Below, one piece after another: positions 16,375 through 26,310 of a DNA stretch of 64,000 nt. The stretch comes from Tetragenococcus halophilus subsp. flandriensis (GTDB lineage Bacteria; Bacillota; Bacilli; Lactobacillales; Enterococcaceae): positions 1-64,000 of the forward strand of contig NZ_BSUG01000023.1 of the NCBI RefSeq assembly GCF_030161475.1, in the 5' to 3' direction. Position numbers and translations under genes: made by a program. The notes beneath the pieces are model-generated. The model did no database searches. It was not told the DNA's origin and saw only the letters and a list, made by a program, of their open reading frames with translations. Position 1 is the stretch's first letter. Each line of letters opens with the position of its first letter.

Positions 16375-17208
16375 ATGAAAATGCGCATGAAAAACTTATT
16401 GATGATGGTTCTAGGAGCCTTTATGTACGGTATTGCTGTGAATTGGTTTCTACTTCCTCATGAAATTGGTGACGGTGGTGTCGTAGGTTTAGCTGCCATC
16501 GGCTATTATGCGTTAGGAATTCCGCCTGATATATCAAATATAGTGCTGAATGCACTTTTGCTTTTATTGGGTTATCGTTTACTGGATAAAAAAATTATTT
16601 TTAATTCTCTATGGGCGGTTATATGGATTTCCGTTTTTTTACGTTTACCTAATTTTTTAGATTATACTACGGATCAGACGATCATCCCTGCAACAGTAGC
16701 GGGATTGCTCATGGGATTTGGTCTGTTTTTGATTTTCAGTGCTGGCGGTACGATCGCTGGCAGTACGGTTTTAGGTGAAATCGGTAATCGATATTTAGGG
16801 ATGAAGCGAGGAAATGCAATGTTGATTTTTGATTTAGCGGTGGCTATTCCTTCAGGCTTTATCATCGGTTTTGAAAATATGTTACTGACAGTCGTTGAAC
16901 TATACACTTGTGCCATGTTTTTAAATAAACTGCGGTCCTTCTTTGGTGCTAAAAAATCAGTCACTATTATTACAAACAAAACAGAGGAAGTCACCGGAGC
17001 ACTATCAAACACGTTAAAACAAGGGATTACGCTTATCAATTCAACAGGTTATTATCATAAACAATCTCGTCAAATGATTTATCTTATTTGTTCTGACAAA
17101 CAAGTAGCCAATATTTTTCCGCTGATATCTAATATTGATAGAAACGCCTTTGTAGTAGTGGATGATGTGCATAGTGTCAAAGGTGAAGAACTGCCAAGAA
17201 TTCTATAA
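16375..17208 (+). CDS. YitT family membrane protein
   Basis: The protein of about 277 residues matches the YitT family. An N-terminal membrane part of about five segments (residues 5-170) includes the family stretch LPHEIGDGGVVGLA near residue 27 and FSAGGTIAGSTVLGEI near 120. A soluble C-terminal DUF2179 domain follows (about 190-270). The function is unknown; a transporter role is often assumed. The ATG at 16375 follows AAAGGAG by 8 nt. It is a single-gene unit ending at the terminator at 17211-17261. Confidence 0.9.
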   Translation: MKMRMKNLLMMVLGAFMYGIAVNWFLLPHEIGDGGVVGLAAIGYYALGIPPDISNIVLNALLLLLGYRLLDKKIIFNSLWAVIWISVFLRLPNFLDYTTDQTIIPATVAGLLMGFGLFLIFSAGGTIAGSTVLGEIGNRYLGMKRGNAMLIFDLAVAIPSGFIIGFENMLLTVVELYTCAMFLNKLRSFFGAKKSVTIITNKTEEVTGALSNTLKQGITLINSTGYYHKQSRQMIYLICSDKQVANIFPLISNIDRNAFVVVDDVHSVKGEELPRIL

Positions 17209-17210
17209 AT

Positions 17211-17261
17211 AAAAAACGCAAGAGAACGCTGTAATCAACACAGAAGCCTCTTGCGTTTTTT
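17211..17261 (+). terminator. Rho-independent terminator
   Basis: A 14-bp stem, AAAAAACGCAAGAG with CTCTTGCGTTTTTT, encloses a loop of about 23 nt and ends in a T-tract. Confidence 0.9.
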
Positions 17262-17408
17262 AGTAGAAACTAAATTTACTCTCTGATAAGCTAGGGATGA
17301 AAAATATAAGGGCGATAGCATGCTATTAAAGATAAAGTAATTCTTACTAATGAAATGGTTGTTCGTCCGACACAACAAGAAAGATGATAAAGCAAAGGAA
17401 GTGTAAAA

Positions 17409-17768
17409 ATGGTTACAAGAGAGCAAGTATTTGAACATGTTTATGAAAAGTACGGAACAAGGCCAGATTATACTTTTAAACAATTTCCCCGATACGCAGC
17501 TTTAAGACATGCTGATAATAAAAAATGGTATGGGCTTATTATGAATGTTCCTAGGGAAAATTTGGGATTAGAAGGTAAAGAAGAGCTAGATATTATTAAT
17601 TTAAAATTAGATCCGGAATTAATTCAAATGTTGAAAAGCAAGAACGGTTACTTTACAGCTTATCATATGAACAAAGAACACTGGATTTCTATTTCACTTA
17701 AAGATGCCGAGCGTTCTGAATTATTTCAGATGATTGAAAATAGCTATATGCTAACGAAAAAGAAGTAG
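17409..17768 (+). CDS. MmcQ/YjbR family protein
   Basis: The 119-residue protein belongs to the MmcQ/YjbR (CyaY-like fold) family. Its core is the segment FPRYAALRHADNKKWYGLIMNVP followed later by HMNKEHWISISL and a C-terminal LFQMIENSYML helix. Members are small cytoplasmic proteins, some called DNA-binding, with no settled function. AGGAAG lies upstream of the ATG. The gene stands alone. Downstream is a gene-free stretch with a repeat island. Confidence 0.88.
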   Translation: MVTREQVFEHVYEKYGTRPDYTFKQFPRYAALRHADNKKWYGLIMNVPRENLGLEGKEELDIINLKLDPELIQMLKSKNGYFTAYHMNKEHWISISLKDAERSELFQMIENSYMLTKKK

Positions 17769-17839
17769 TTTGTAAAGTATACCGGTCGATGTGTATCAAC
17801 AAATTCTACACAAAGTGGCGATTTTTATTAAGTTAAGCA

Positions 17840-17981
17840 CATTGTTTTCATGTTCCAACGTGCTTAGCGGTCTTTCTTAAACTAAACACATAACTTTTGC
17901 TTTTTGCTGCTACTATTTACAATTAGCCTCATTATTTTCAGATATTAATGTTCTTAACGATGGTTAGGCTCATTAGTTTGC
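17840..17981. repeat. 41-bp-period repeat island 5 (weak)
   Basis: In the gene-free stretch 17769-18177, related words CATTGTTTTC (17840), CATAACTTTTG (17889), CATTATTTTC (17930) and CATTAGTTTG (17971) are spaced 49, 41 and 41 bp. TTAAGCACA and GTGCTTAG nearby form an inverted pair. The end of the stretch holds the promoter of the PRD regulator; no gene is seen. Confidence 0.45.
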
Positions 17982-18104
17982 CGTTCTTATGTGATTAACA
18001 ATTCCATTCAAATGCAAAATATTAAAATATAGTAACTAATCAAAGCTTGGTTTCTTTTAATTTGCTTATTGTTAACCTAAACTTCAACAATACAGATATT
18101 AGCG

Positions 18105-18133
18105 TTGTTTTTTTAAAATAACTACCCTATACT
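18105..18133 (+). promoter_or_regulatory. Promoter of the PRD regulator gene
   Basis: TTGTTT (18105-18110) and TATACT (18128-18133) are 17 bp apart, and AAAGGAGG follows before the ATG at 18178. Confidence 0.6.
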
Positions 18134-18177
18134 AATGTTTAGAAATCAACATATTTTAAAGGAGGGTAGTTTAACCA

Positions 18178-20115
18178 ATGGGTATTTTAAATGCGCGTAT
18201 GCAGCAAATTCTACAGTTATTACTATCAACCGATGAACTACAAACTAGTGGCGAAATTGCTACAAATCTTCAGTTGAGTTCAAAAACTATTCAAAATGAG
18301 ATGAAAGAATTAAATAATCTACTAAGTGACAATATAGCTACAATTGACTCCTATAGAGGAAAAGGTTATTTACTTCGTATTTTTGATGAAGAGCAATTTA
18401 AACATTTTCTAAGAAAAGATACAGACAAAAATGATCAAGTGATACCGACCGATCCTGAAGCTCGTATGCAATTTTTAATGGAAAAATTGTTATTACAGAC
18501 CTCATATCTGAAAATAGATGACCTTGCGGACGAGTTATTTGTCAGTCGTTCGACTTTACAAAGTGATATCAACGATGTTCGAAAAATTGTAAAAACATAT
18601 CATTTATCTTTAGAACAAAAACCTAATTATGGGATTAAAATTACCGGAAACGAGATGGATATTCGCTTTTGTATCTCTGAATATGTTTTTAATCATAAAT
18701 CTGATTTAAGCGATCAGATCACAGAATTGATTGAGATATTACCCTCAAATGAAATTGAATGGATTCGCGATAGTATACTAACAAATTTAAGAAAATATCG
18801 TATTGTGATTACCGACGTTAGTTTGAATAATCTAATAACGCATATCGCTATCGCTTGTAAGCGAATTCGCGAAAGTGAAATGGTTGAGATTTTTCAAGAA
18901 GAACTCGGGGAAATCGCTGAGAAAAAAGAATATACCGTAGCAAGAGCGATTGTGGAAGATATAGAACAGAAGTTAAATGTTTCTTTTCCTAAAAATGAGA
19001 TTGCCTACTTAGCTATTCATTTACAAGGAACAAAGAAAATGCATTCTAATTCAGAAATGGATGAAATAGAAAACTATTTGGAGGATGATATCCAACAGTT
19101 GACTAGAGAAATTTTGCATAGAATGGATAATGTATATTCACTAAATCTTTCCGAAGATAATGAACTAATGTTGAGTTTGAGTCTTCATCTTGAACCGGCG
19201 ATTAATCGCTATAAGCATCAGATGAATTTAAGGAATCCCTTGTTAGAAGAAATAAAAAATAAATATCTTTTTTCTTATGAAGCTGCTTTAACCATTGCGG
19301 CCGAAGTTATAAAAGAAAGATTAGGAATTACTATTGATGAAAATGAAATTGGCTATATCGCACTTCATTTTGAAGCTGCTTTAGAAAGACAAAAACAAAA
19401 TCAAAAAAGTAAGAAACGATGTCTGATTGTTTGTGCCTCTGGTTTAGGAACGGCGCAATTGCTTTTACTGAAGTTAAAAGATCGTTTTTACGATGAGTTG
19501 AACATCTTAGGTACAACTGAATATTACAATTTAAAAAACCAAGATTTTCATTCTTTAGATTTGGTCATTAGTACGATTCCTATTCCTGATAAATTGCCTG
19601 TTCCAGTCATTCAAGTAAGTACACTTTTAGGTAAGCAAGATGTCAATAAAATAAAGAAATTGGTTAGTCATGATATTACAATTATCGAAAAGTATATGTT
19701 AAAAGAATTTACTTATTTACAAAAAGATTTCTCTTCTAAAGAAGAAGTGGTTCAGTTTTTAGGAGATGAGTTGCAAAACGCAGGTTTAGTAAATAATGAT
19801 TTTGTCGCTTCGGTACTAGAACGAGAAAGATATTCTACCACAAGTTTTGGCAATTTAGTCGCTATACCTCATCCTATGGATCCGCAAGTAGAGGAAACCT
19901 TCTGGTCGATCGTTACTTTAAAAAATCCGATTCAATGGGGCGATAAATTAGTTCAATTTGTCTGTTTGCTTAATATCAGCGAGCAAAACCAGATGGAAGA
20001 ATCCAAACCCATGTATGATGTCTTAATGAAACTATTAGATAACCGTCCACTAATTCAAAAAATATTACAATGTGATACTTATGAAGGTTTAAAAAATACA
20101 CTCAAGAAAGTTTGA
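18178..20115 (+). CDS. PRD-containing PTS transcriptional regulator (LicR/ManR-like)
   Basis: The 645-residue protein has the full order of a PTS-controlled activator: HTH domains at about residues 5-60 and 95-155, PRD1 at about 165-280 and PRD2 at about 285-395. An EIIB-like domain follows with Cys near 418 in VCASGLGTAQ, then an EIIA-like domain at about 500-640 with His near 564 in IPHPMD. PRD and EII-like domains are phosphorylated by PTS proteins to tune activity. A good promoter and AAAGGAGG precede it. It lies just upstream of the GH1-PTS operon, its likely target. Confidence 0.92.
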   Translation: MGILNARMQQILQLLLSTDELQTSGEIATNLQLSSKTIQNEMKELNNLLSDNIATIDSYRGKGYLLRIFDEEQFKHFLRKDTDKNDQVIPTDPEARMQFLMEKLLLQTSYLKIDDLADELFVSRSTLQSDINDVRKIVKTYHLSLEQKPNYGIKITGNEMDIRFCISEYVFNHKSDLSDQITELIEILPSNEIEWIRDSILTNLRKYRIVITDVSLNNLITHIAIACKRIRESEMVEIFQEELGEIAEKKEYTVARAIVEDIEQKLNVSFPKNEIAYLAIHLQGTKKMHSNSEMDEIENYLEDDIQQLTREILHRMDNVYSLNLSEDNELMLSLSLHLEPAINRYKHQMNLRNPLLEEIKNKYLFSYEAALTIAAEVIKERLGITIDENEIGYIALHFEAALERQKQNQKSKKRCLIVCASGLGTAQLLLLKLKDRFYDELNILGTTEYYNLKNQDFHSLDLVISTIPIPDKLPVPVIQVSTLLGKQDVNKIKKLVSHDITIIEKYMLKEFTYLQKDFSSKEEVVQFLGDELQNAGLVNNDFVASVLERERYSTTSFGNLVAIPHPMDPQVEETFWSIVTLKNPIQWGDKLVQFVCLLNISEQNQMEESKPMYDVLMKLLDNRPLIQKILQCDTYEGLKNTLKKV

Positions 20116-20141
20116 AAAGACGCGATAAGGCGTCTTTTTTT
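20116..20141 (+). terminator. Rho-independent terminator
   Basis: The stem AAAGACGC with GCGTCTTT has a 6-nt loop and runs into TTTTTT just after the regulator stop codon. Confidence 0.9.
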
Positions 20142-20186
20142 GATCCAGCGTTTTTCTGTTGTCAACGGAAAAACATTCTCTACAAA

Positions 20187-20200
20187 TGAAAGCGGTTATA
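20187..20200 (+). promoter_or_regulatory. Possible cre (CcpA) site
   Basis: TGAAAGCGGTTATA resembles the catabolite-responsive element and overlaps the promoter region of the GH1-PTS operon, so glucose repression is likely. Confidence 0.55.
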
Positions 20201-20246
20201 AACTATTATAAAAATGTAATCAACGAAAGAAAGGGGCAAGATATAA

Positions 20247-21686
<1,440 letters not shown>

Positions 21687-21722
21687 ATAAAAATCGTGAA
21701 ACTAAATAAAGGAGGAAAAAAG

Positions 21723-22046
21723 ATGAAAAATGTATTAATTATTTGTCAAGGAGGTATGTCTTCTTCTGTATTAGCAAAAAAGACTACCGAATACCTAAAA
21801 GAAAAAGGAAATGATATTCAAGTGGAAGCCACTTCTACAAATGAAGGAAGAAATATGATTGAAAAAGGAAAGTATGATTTATATTTAGTCAGCCCTCAAA
21901 CCAAAATGTATTATGAACAACTTAAAAAAACAGGTGAACGATCAGGTAAACCAGTAGCAAACATACCACCTCAAGCATATGTACCTGTCCCTATGGGGAT
22001 TGAAAAATTATCTAATTTAATTTTGCAAGAGTTACCTGAATCGTAA
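21723..22046 (+). CDS. PTS lactose/cellobiose-family EIIB
   Basis: The protein of about 107 residues is a cellobiose-type EIIB. The phosphorylated cysteine is Cys8 in LIICQGGMSSS. It passes phosphate from EIIA to the sugar bound at EIIC. I chose the ATG at 21723 because AAAGGAGG lies at the right distance and the product then begins MKNVLIICQGG, as in the family. It follows the GH1 gene by about 36 bp in the same operon. Confidence 0.92.
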   Translation: MKNVLIICQGGMSSSVLAKKTTEYLKEKGNDIQVEATSTNEGRNMIEKGKYDLYLVSPQTKMYYEQLKKTGERSGKPVANIPPQAYVPVPMGIEKLSNLILQELPES

Positions 22047-22079
22047 AAATAAAATGTTTTAAGTAAAGGAGCTAATTGG

Positions 22080-22406
22080 ATGGATCAAGATGAAATTCAA
22101 AATGTCGCGTTTACCATTATTTTACATAGTGGTAATTCAAGAACATTAATACACGAAGGATTTGGCCTGATGAGAAATAAAGAATTCGATAAGGCTGAAG
22201 AAAAATTAGACGAAGCCAATAACGAATTAACGGCTGCTCATCAATCACAAACTTCGCTTATGCAAAAATATACTTCAGGCGAAAATGTCAATATAGACAT
22301 TATTATGGTACATGCACAAGACCACTTAATGACAACAGTGACACTAAGAGAAGTTGCTTTAGAGATGTTGCATTTATATAAAAACATCAATAATGAAAGT
22401 GAGTGA
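22080..22406 (+). CDS. PTS lactose/cellobiose-family EIIA
   Basis: The 108-residue protein is a lactose/cellobiose-type EIIA, a helical trimer-forming domain. The active-site histidine is His78 in MVHAQDHLMT, at the same number as in known lactose EIIA proteins. It takes phosphate from HPr and gives it to EIIB. AAAGGAG precedes the ATG. It sits in the operon between EIIB and a small membrane protein. Confidence 0.93.
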   Translation: MDQDEIQNVAFTIILHSGNSRTLIHEGFGLMRNKEFDKAEEKLDEANNELTAAHQSQTSLMQKYTSGENVNIDIIMVHAQDHLMTTVTLREVALEMLHLYKNINNESE

Positions 22407-22416
22407 AGGTTATCTT

Positions 22417-22923
22417 ATGAAGAAAGAAGAAAGGAAGCAAATAGAGAAAAATAAGAAAAATTTTAGCATAAAATCGATGTACTTTAACCGGTATTTATTT
22501 GTCAGATATGTTGTAGCGTTATTTTTCTTTATCAATATATATTGGTTAATTTCCTTATTAATGAGTAGCTCTATTCTATTTTTTATTCCCTCAATATTGA
22601 TACTCTGTCTATTAAGCAGTGTGGCTGAACAGGTGAAAATGATAAGTAAGCATACGAATCGAGCGATTTATACAAAGTATTGTTTTGTAATCTTGCTTAC
22701 AACCAATGTATTATTGGCGTTTCTAAGCTTTTTTTCTCCAATTTTTTCTCAACTATATCCTTTTCTTGTAAACCAAGTGAAGTCTCAAATGTTAATTTTA
22801 AGTATTTTAGCAATTGGTATTTTGCTTAGTAGTATCATTCTCTATCGTTTACATCAAATTCAATATAATGAGGATAAACATTACCAGCGTATTAAAAAAT
22901 ATGAAGAAGTTATTCATGTATAA
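22417..22923 (+). CDS. Small membrane protein in the PTS operon, function unknown
   Basis: I do not recognise a family for this protein of about 168 residues. It has a basic N-terminus (MKKEERKQIEKNKKN) and about four hydrophobic segments at roughly residues 30-50, 52-70, 88-108 and 128-148, with a charged C-terminal tail. I chose the ATG at 22417, after GAAGG and outside the EIIA gene. It lies between EIIA and EIIC with tight spacing, so it is made with the transporter and may help EIIC assembly or sugar uptake. That role is inference from position. Confidence 0.7.
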   Translation: MKKEERKQIEKNKKNFSIKSMYFNRYLFVRYVVALFFFINIYWLISLLMSSSILFFIPSILILCLLSSVAEQVKMISKHTNRAIYTKYCFVILLTTNVLLAFLSFFSPIFSQLYPFLVNQVKSQMLILSILAIGILLSSIILYRLHQIQYNEDKHYQRIKKYEEVIHV

Positions 22924-22940
22924 TCGAAAGGAGAATTTAT

Positions 22941-24299
22941 ATGGAATCAGGAAATAAGGCACTTGATACCTTAGAAAAGTACCTATTAGGGCCTATGAGT
23001 AAAGTCGCACAATGGCGTATTGTTCGTTCTGTAATGGCTGCTGGGATGGCCAGCATACCGTTTGTTATTGTCGGGTCGATGTTCCTCGTTTTTAATGTAT
23101 TACCAGAAACATTTACATTTCTGGAAGGATTTTTCAATAATACTTTTTTTAGAATTAGTGATTTATATATGTTGGCCAATAAAACGACTATGGGATTGTT
23201 AGCATTATACTTTGGTATTGTTGTTGGTTATGAATATACAAGGATATATGCAGATGAAGATGAGTTGAATATGAGTCCAGTAAATGGTGCTTTACTAGCT
23301 ATGTTTGCTTTATTTATGACAGTTCCTCAACTAGTTTTTCAAAATGGGGAAATGTCTTTAGTAAACCAAAATAATGAAGATTCAACAATTATTCATGGCT
23401 GGGAAATGGTTGAAGATGGTGTTAGCCGTTTAGGTTCATCAGGAATTTTTTCAGCAATTATTATGGCTATATTAGCTGTTCAGCTCTATAGATTTTGTGT
23501 AAAAAGAAATTTAGTTATAAAAATGCCAGAAGCAGTACCGTCGGGTGTGGCTAATGCTTTTACGGCTTTAATACCAGCTTTTGTTGTTGCTATTTCGGTT
23601 TTATTGATTAACGGTATTTTAATTGCACTTGGCACAGATATCTTTAAATTGATCGCTCTTCCTTTTGGTTTTGTTGTTAATTTGACAAATAGTTGGCTAG
23701 GTATTTTAGTTATTTATTTTTTAGTTCATGCTCTTTGGATTGTAGGGATTCATGGTTCAAATATTATTATCCAAGGCTTTCTTTTTCCGATTCTTATGTC
23801 AAACCTACAATCTAATGCAAATGGCGCAAATATTCCATTTGCAGGAGAACTAAATAACGCGTTTATCATTATGGGTGGAGCAGGAGCGACCTTAGGATTG
23901 GTGATATATCTCGCATTTGTAGCAAAATCTAAACAATTAAAAGTACTTGGGAAAGCAGCTATTGTACCTGGATTCTTTAATATTAATGAACCTTTAGTTT
24001 TTGGGCTGCCTATTGTATACAATCCATTTCTAGCTATTCCATTTTTTGTAGCGCCAATGGTTACCGCATCAGTGGCTTATTGGGCAGTCGAATTACAGTT
24101 TATGCAACCAGTTATTGCCATGATGCCTTGGCCAACCCCTATAGGAGCAGGCGCTTTTATTAGTACAGGTGGAGACTATATGTCCATAGTTATATCCATA
24201 CTTTGTGCTGTTATAGCATTTCTTATCTGGTTCCCATTTATCAAAATGTACGATCAAAAGTTACTTGCACAAGAAGCAGGTGAGGATTCCCTTATCTAA
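22941..24299 (+). CDS. PTS cellobiose-family EIIC
   Basis: The 452-residue membrane protein is the sugar channel of a lactose/cellobiose-type PTS. About ten hydrophobic segments are visible. The family stretches HALWIVGIHGSNII near residue 265 and PGFFNINEPLVFGLPIVYNPFLAIPF near 340-365 hold the conserved His and the NEP motif. It moves and phosphorylates a beta-glucoside together with the EIIA and EIIB encoded upstream. AAAGGAG precedes the ATG. It is the last gene before the terminator at 24355-24405. Confidence 0.93.
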   Translation: MESGNKALDTLEKYLLGPMSKVAQWRIVRSVMAAGMASIPFVIVGSMFLVFNVLPETFTFLEGFFNNTFFRISDLYMLANKTTMGLLALYFGIVVGYEYTRIYADEDELNMSPVNGALLAMFALFMTVPQLVFQNGEMSLVNQNNEDSTIIHGWEMVEDGVSRLGSSGIFSAIIMAILAVQLYRFCVKRNLVIKMPEAVPSGVANAFTALIPAFVVAISVLLINGILIALGTDIFKLIALPFGFVVNLTNSWLGILVIYFLVHALWIVGIHGSNIIIQGFLFPILMSNLQSNANGANIPFAGELNNAFIIMGGAGATLGLVIYLAFVAKSKQLKVLGKAAIVPGFFNINEPLVFGLPIVYNPFLAIPFFVAPMVTASVAYWAVELQFMQPVIAMMPWPTPIGAGAFISTGGDYMSIVISILCAVIAFLIWFPFIKMYDQKLLAQEAGEDSLI

Positions 24300-24354
24300 A
24301 CTTAGCTTTCTAGAAGTAGTTTAAGTTTTCAAAATAATAAAATTCAAATGTATT

Positions 24355-24405
24355 AAATGACCCGTTCTTAAAGGAATTTTATAGAATGGGTCATTTAATA
24401 TTTTT
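24355..24405 (+). terminator. Rho-independent terminator
   Basis: A 14-bp stem starts AAATGACCC and closes GGGTCATTT, with one mismatch, and TTTTTG follows. It ends the PTS operon. Confidence 0.85.
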
Positions 24406-24408
24406 GTA

Positions 24409-24438
24409 TTGACTTTCGTACGTTAAGTTTCTTATGAT
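24409..24438 (+). promoter_or_regulatory. Promoter of the broken GNAT gene
   Basis: TTGACT (24409-24414) and TATGAT (24433-24438) are 18 bp apart. The spacer is partly symmetric around CGTACG, so a MerR-type operator is possible. Confidence 0.45.
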
Positions 24439-24490
24439 GGAAAATGGTTGCATTAAAAAAATAGATGGATTGTAATATGGGAGGTAGTTT

Positions 24491-25038
24491 ATGTTATCGA
24501 TTCAAGAACTTAAGAATGATTCGATATCAATGGATGATGCGAAAAAATCTATTTTAACTCTTTTCCTGAAAAGGAACAATTGCCATTTAGTATATTAAAA
24601 GATAACGTTGAACTGGAAAAAGCAAGTTTTTCAGGTCTTTTTTCTGATTTACAACTTGTTGGCATTGTTTATTACATAAGATATGAAAATTTAGTATATA
24701 TCTTTTATTTTGCCATAGATGCGACGATCCAATCTAAAGGTTATGGCAGAGAAGCTATGAAAGCAATAAGAAAATATTTTGCTAATGATAAAATCATTTT
24801 ATTAGTAGAAGAAATCCGTGATGATGCGGAAAATAACGAGCAAAGCAAAAGTCGAAAGAGATTTTATTTGAGAAATGGTTTTGTCGGTAGTGGTAAAATC
24901 ATGACAGAAGGCGGCGTACGATATGAAATGCTGCATTCGGATAATGCCGACGTTTCCACAGAAGAATATAAAAAAGTTACAGATTATTTCTTTAAAGATA
25001 GCTCTTATTCTGATAGAGAAAATGAGAATGCAGTATAA
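24491..25038 (+). pseudogene. GNAT N-acetyltransferase, frameshifted
   Basis: Translation from the ATG at 24491 (after GGGAGG) reads MLSIQELKN and on to a stop at 24596-24598. From the A6 run at 24542-24547 another frame continues as IYFNSFPEKEQLPFSIL and runs to 25038. It contains the GNAT acetyl-CoA loop QSKGYGREAMK and the late RFYLRNGF segment. One missing A in the run explains the break, and the repaired product would be about 182 residues. It could be a real loss, a switch at a homopolymer, or a sequencing error. A promoter and terminator frame the gene, so it was once a single-gene unit. Confidence 0.8.
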
Positions 25039-25041
25039 TAT

Positions 25042-25091
25042 AAAAAAGGCATAGGAAACTCCTGACATAATAGAGCTTCCTATGTCTTTTT
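25042..25091 (+). terminator. Rho-independent terminator
   Basis: A stem of about 15 bp, with CATAGGAA pairing to TTCCTATG and A-rich/T-rich flanks, ends in CTTTTT. Confidence 0.85.
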
Positions 25092-25213
25092 AAGTAAGAT
25101 ACTTTAGATTACTCCTCTGCCTTTTTCCAATATGTGTTCTCCTTTTTTAATGTATATTTGCAAGGAATAAAAGCTATTTGATACCCTATTATAAAAAGGG
25201 TAGGTTTTATTCA

Positions 25214-25405
25214 ATGAAATATTTTAAATCAGAAAAAAGTTTTTGGCTTTATATAGGTGGGGTGGGGTTACTACTACTCTTTCTTCTGTTATTGAAGGTA
25301 TTTCTTAATTGGAGTTTTGCTAGCTTTTTGTTAGTAGCTGTTATAGTGATTGGTTTATTTAGCTTTCGTCCAATTTCTCATCAAGTCAAAAAGATGAAAG
25401 AGTGA
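25214..25405 (+). CDS. Small two-segment membrane protein
   Basis: The 63-residue protein has two hydrophobic segments (about residues 13-29 and 32-50) and charged ends, with a basic tail of HQVKKMKE. I do not recognise a family. I chose the ATG of MKYFKSEK, which follows AGGGTAGG. A terminator follows at 25433-25476. It lies next to a bacteriocin immunity-like gene on the other strand. There is no double-glycine leader, so it is not an obvious bacteriocin. Confidence 0.6.
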   Translation: MKYFKSEKSFWLYIGGVGLLLLFLLLLKVFLNWSFASFLLVAVIVIGLFSFRPISHQVKKMKE

Positions 25406-25432
25406 AATACTTAAGATCATATTACTTGTGAT

Positions 25433-25476
25433 AAAAAGTCTAGGAGATTTCTTTTTTGAAATTTTCTAGGCTTTTT
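25433..25476 (+). terminator. Rho-independent terminator
   Basis: A long stem pairs AAAAAG-CTAGGA-ATTTC with GAAAT-TTCTAG-CTTTTT, with small mismatches. It lies between convergent genes and may serve both. Confidence 0.8.
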
Positions 25477-25499
25477 GCCTTAAGTAATCTATTTTCATT

Positions 25500-25775
25500 T
25501 CATGGAAACCATGTCATTGAGGATAAGGCGGTGTCTACATTTACATTAGGCTTTTGTAATTCAGTATATAAAAAAAGGCCTTCCTGAGATAAATTTTTAC
25601 TAAGCGCTAACTGTCTAAATTGCTTTTTTACACCTTTTAAAACAGCTTGCTCTTTTTCTCCTTTATCAAGTTGAGCAATTGCAGTATTTAAGATACCTTG
25701 TTCAACTGGTTGCTCCAAATGAACTGATGCTAATTTGTTTCGTAGTGAATGATTTTGTTGCGAGAATACTTTCAT
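25500..25775 (-). CDS. Bacteriocin immunity protein (EntA_Immun-like)
   Basis: The protein of about 91 residues resembles the small helical immunity proteins of class IIa bacteriocin systems. The pattern is AIAQLDKGEKEQAVLKGVKKQ, then a spaced LALSKNLSQEG and LFLYTELQK. Such proteins sit at the inner membrane face and protect against pore-forming bacteriocins that use the mannose PTS. I chose the ATG at 25775, which follows AAAGGAG. No bacteriocin, transporter or histidine kinase gene is nearby, so this looks like an orphan immunity gene. Assignment to the family rests on pattern only. Confidence 0.65.
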   Translation of the reverse strand: MKVFSQQNHSLRNKLASVHLEQPVEQGILNTAIAQLDKGEKEQAVLKGVKKQFRQLALSKNLSQEGLFLYTELQKPNVNVDTALSSMTWFP

Positions 25776-25918
25776 AAAAAGCTCCTTTATTGACCAATAA
25801 TTAAACAAACTAAAATTATATCTGGTGCCAAAAGTTATAATTTAATTGTAATTGCTAAGCCTTAGATTTTCAAATCTATGGGATTTGTATTTATTTTTGT
25901 AATAGTATGTTGGGGCAA

Positions 25919-26162
25919 ATGAGTGAATTTTTTAATAAGAACATAATTTCAGCAATTTAATGAGCTTACTTCAATCTTATTTCAACAAATCTCGAGAGTA
26001 ATGTGCTTATTATGGCAATATTAAATTTTATTCCTCCTTTTTCCTAAATTAAACATATAATTTTGTCATTTTTTTGAGACTAATAAACGTTAATCTCATA
26101 GCTTCGGTAAAGTCATGTGCTTATTTTTTTTAAGCACATAACTTGTTTAAACTAACGTGCTT
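25919..26162. repeat. 41-bp-period repeat island 6 (partial)
   Basis: In the gene-free stretch 25776-26310, ATGAG, ATGAG and ATGTG words start at 25919, 25960 and 26001, exactly 41 bp apart. CATA words at 26054, 26097 and 26137 are about 41 bp apart. GTGCTTA occurs at 26003 and 26117, with TAAGCAC at 26131 and GTGCTT at 26157. It looks like a more decayed member of the island class. No gene is seen. Confidence 0.45.
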
Positions 26163-26310
26163 GTTACTTATATCTAATTTCGCAAAAAATGATAGATATT
26201 AATTTCTATCTGCACCTAGAACTAGAAGAAAAATACAGGTAAAATGTGAGTTATATATAGTATTTAAAGAGCTATTAATATAAGGATAATTCACTGAAAA
26301 GAGGGGAAAA

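Noticed and set aside
25214-25405. Bacteriocin precursor paired with the immunity gene
   Set aside because: The protein has two membrane segments, no double-glycine leader, no YGNGV motif and no cysteine pair.
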